NCBI GenBank assembly: GCA_044426045.1
Contig: JAWXUX010000020.1
Span: forward strand, 1-22,683
Length of the DNA stretch: 22,683 bases
DNA from: JAWXUU01 sp044426045
Lineage (GTDB): Bacteria; Bacillota; Clostridia; Christensenellales; CAMQZB01
Direction: 5' to 3'
The notes below the pieces were generated by a model, which saw nothing but the letters and a program-made list of their open reading frames with translations, was not told the DNA's origin and ran no database searches. This document shows, one piece after another, positions 21,720 through 22,683 of this stretch. Each line of letters starts with the position of its first letter. Positions within the stretch are counted from its first letter, which is position 1. Made by a program: the position numbers and the translations under genes.

Positions 21720-22019
21720 TTAGCCTACAACGAGTTGCAATAGTGCTGAAAGACCAGCATCAAACACACCCAAAACAATTAGGAAAAACAGAACAACAAC
21801 CAAAACAACGCAAGTGTTCTTCACAACCTTTGGAAAAGTTGGCCAAGAAACTTTCTTGAGTTCTGAAAAAATTTCTTTGATTTTTCTGCTTAGTGGTTTT
21901 CTAGCTTTCTTTGTTGCTTTTTTCTTAGACGCTTTAGCATCATTCGTTTTAGAAGCTTTCGCAGGAGCTTGTTCTTCAGTCACAACGATTTCTTCAGCTT
22001 GATTTTTAGTGTCGCTCAT
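21720..22019 (-). CDS. secE: Preprotein translocase subunit SecE
   Basis: 99 residues: a Lys/Ala-rich N-terminal tail of about 40 residues, the amphipathic KIKEIFSELKKVSWPTFPKVVKNT segment, and one membrane helix at about 66-90. SecE clamps the SecY channel. The tail is longer than in the shortest Firmicutes SecE (about 60 residues). AGGAG lies before the ATG, and the gap to rpmG is 15 bp. Confidence 0.97.
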   Translation of the reverse strand: MSDTKNQAEEIVVTEEQAPAKASKTNDAKASKKKATKKARKPLSRKIKEIFSELKKVSWPTFPKVVKNTCVVLVVVLFFLIVLGVFDAGLSALLQLVVG

Positions 22020-22034
22020 AATGATACTCCTATA

Positions 22035-22184
22035 TTATTTGCCTTCTTTGTGAACAGTGTGCTTTTTGCAGAATCTGCAGTATTTGCTCATTTCGATTCT
22101 GTCTGGCGTGTTCTTTTTGTTTTTTGTAGTGTCATAATTTCTTTGTTTGCACTCTGTGCACGCAAGTGTAATTTTAACTCTCAT
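22035..22184 (-). CDS. rpmG: 50S ribosomal protein L33
   Basis: 49-residue ribosomal protein starting MRVKITLACTECKQRNYDTT. It has four cysteines as two CxxC pairs (TECK context at 9-12 and CRFC at 36-39), the zinc-binding form of L33. GGAGG lies 8 bases before the ATG. First gene of the rpmG-secE-nusG-rplKAJL block, as in many Firmicutes. Confidence 0.97.
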   Translation of the reverse strand: MRVKITLACTECKQRNYDTTKNKKNTPDRIEMSKYCRFCKKHTVHKEGK

Positions 22185-22279
22185 AACGTAAACCTCCAAG
22201 TTATATTTGATATATTTTTATCTTTGAATTTTCAAAAAATTAATCGTAAAAATAACACCCCCTATGGAAGTGCTTAAAC

Positions 22280-22308
22280 AGTTTATCACACCTTAGGGGA
22301 ATTGTCAA
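22280..22308 (-). promoter_or_regulatory. Downstream promoter P2 of the rpmG-secE-nusG-rplKAJL block
   Basis: On the minus strand, TTGACA (22303-22308), 17 bp spacer, TAAACT (22280-22285), about 95 bases before the rpmG start. Confidence 0.85.
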
Positions 22309-22380
22309 GAAAAAATCACGTTTTTTACGATATTTAACAGTATTTTTGCATTCTTGTACCATTTTTTTAGTTTTCAATTT

Positions 22381-22409
22381 ATTTTAACATAAAAATGTGT
22401 TTTTGTCAA
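22381..22409 (-). promoter_or_regulatory. Upstream promoter P1 of the rpmG-secE-nusG-rplKAJL block
   Basis: On the minus strand, TTGACA (22404-22409), 17 bp spacer, TAAAAT (22381-22386). Together with P2 it forms a tandem promoter, common ahead of highly expressed ribosomal genes. The rest of the 499 bp upstream of rpmG holds element D and about 75 bp in which I see no feature. Confidence 0.88.
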
Positions 22410-22483
22410 TGGAAAGGGAGGGGATGTGGGGGACGCATTATCGTTAGGAAGAAAGAAATCTCTACGCAACGCTAGTGCGTTTA

Positions 22484-22683
22484 AGGTGAAAGGTGAAAGG
22501 TGAAAGGTGTGGTAGGCACTCGCTACGCTCGTGCACCCCATTTATATTTGGGCAGTAAAAAAGGAACGCCCCTATTCAAATAGTTATGTTCCTATTATAT
22601 GGATTACATATATATTGAAAAGCACAAGGCGAAGCCGCGTGCATTACCACACCTTTCACCTTTCACCTTTCACCTTTCACCTT
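22484..22683. repeat. Heptamer-bounded inverted-repeat element D (cut by window end)
   Basis: Three AGGTGAA plus AGGTG on the left, at least four TTCACCT on the right, and GCAC/GTGC hairpin modules inside both ends, as in elements A and B. The core between the modules (about 22535-22620) is a different sequence, containing GGAACGCCCC and GTTCCTATTATATGG. The element may continue past the window end. Confidence 0.85.

Noticed and set aside
22411..22483. tRNA or small ORF between element D and promoter P1
   Set aside because: No cloverleaf and no ribosome-binding site with a credible frame could be found.

Overview
The window carries the housekeeping ribosomal and translation-factor genes of a low-GC Gram-positive bacterium. 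It is most likely an uncultivated, gut-type Clostridia lineage: the tuf, fusA, rpsG, rpsL plus L7Ae-like gene order, the many AT-rich spacers and the Firmicutes-style L10 leader all point that way. Species-level assignment is not possible from the sequence alone. Every protein gene I can support lies on the minus strand.

Reading along the minus strand (right to left), the first block (22.2-18.6 kb) is rpmG-secE-nusG-rplK-rplA-rplJ-rplL. It starts from two tandem sigma-A-type promoters, has a probable L1-binding site before rplK and an L10 leader with attenuator before rplJ, and ends in an unusually long terminator hairpin that folds back into the rplL stop codon. In most bacteria rpoB and rpoC would follow. 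Here they are absent, and 13.5 kb of unrelated genes fills the gap: a cation/proton antiporter, a branched-chain amino acid ABC transporter (livKHMGF), a DUF218 protein, an ACT-ACT-metallo-beta-lactamase fusion, a MATE exporter and an M3 oligoendopeptidase. The last block (5.1-0.1 kb) is the str operon, L7Ae-like-rpsL-rpsG-fusA from a strong promoter, then tuf with its own promoter and a textbook terminator.

The most interesting find is upstream of livK. A perfect -35/-10 promoter is followed by a 25-codon leader ORF whose residues 6-16 are almost all Val, Ile and Leu, a possible antiterminator, and an intrinsic terminator. This is the full anatomy of a ribosome-mediated attenuator controlling a branched-chain amino acid transporter.

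The spacers are rich in repeats. Three ~200-213 bp elements have ends built of tandem AGGTGAA heptamers in inverted orientation around hairpin modules and a core. A fourth, half-sized relative uses AGGTAAT heptamers. A 331 bp cluster of hairpins is bounded by 29 bp inverted repeats. Two copies of another structured repeat share a 30 bp centre and appear to fold as plus-strand RNA. At the left edge a group IIC intron begins right behind the tuf terminator, the site class this intron type prefers. Both window ends therefore fall in mobile or repeated DNA.
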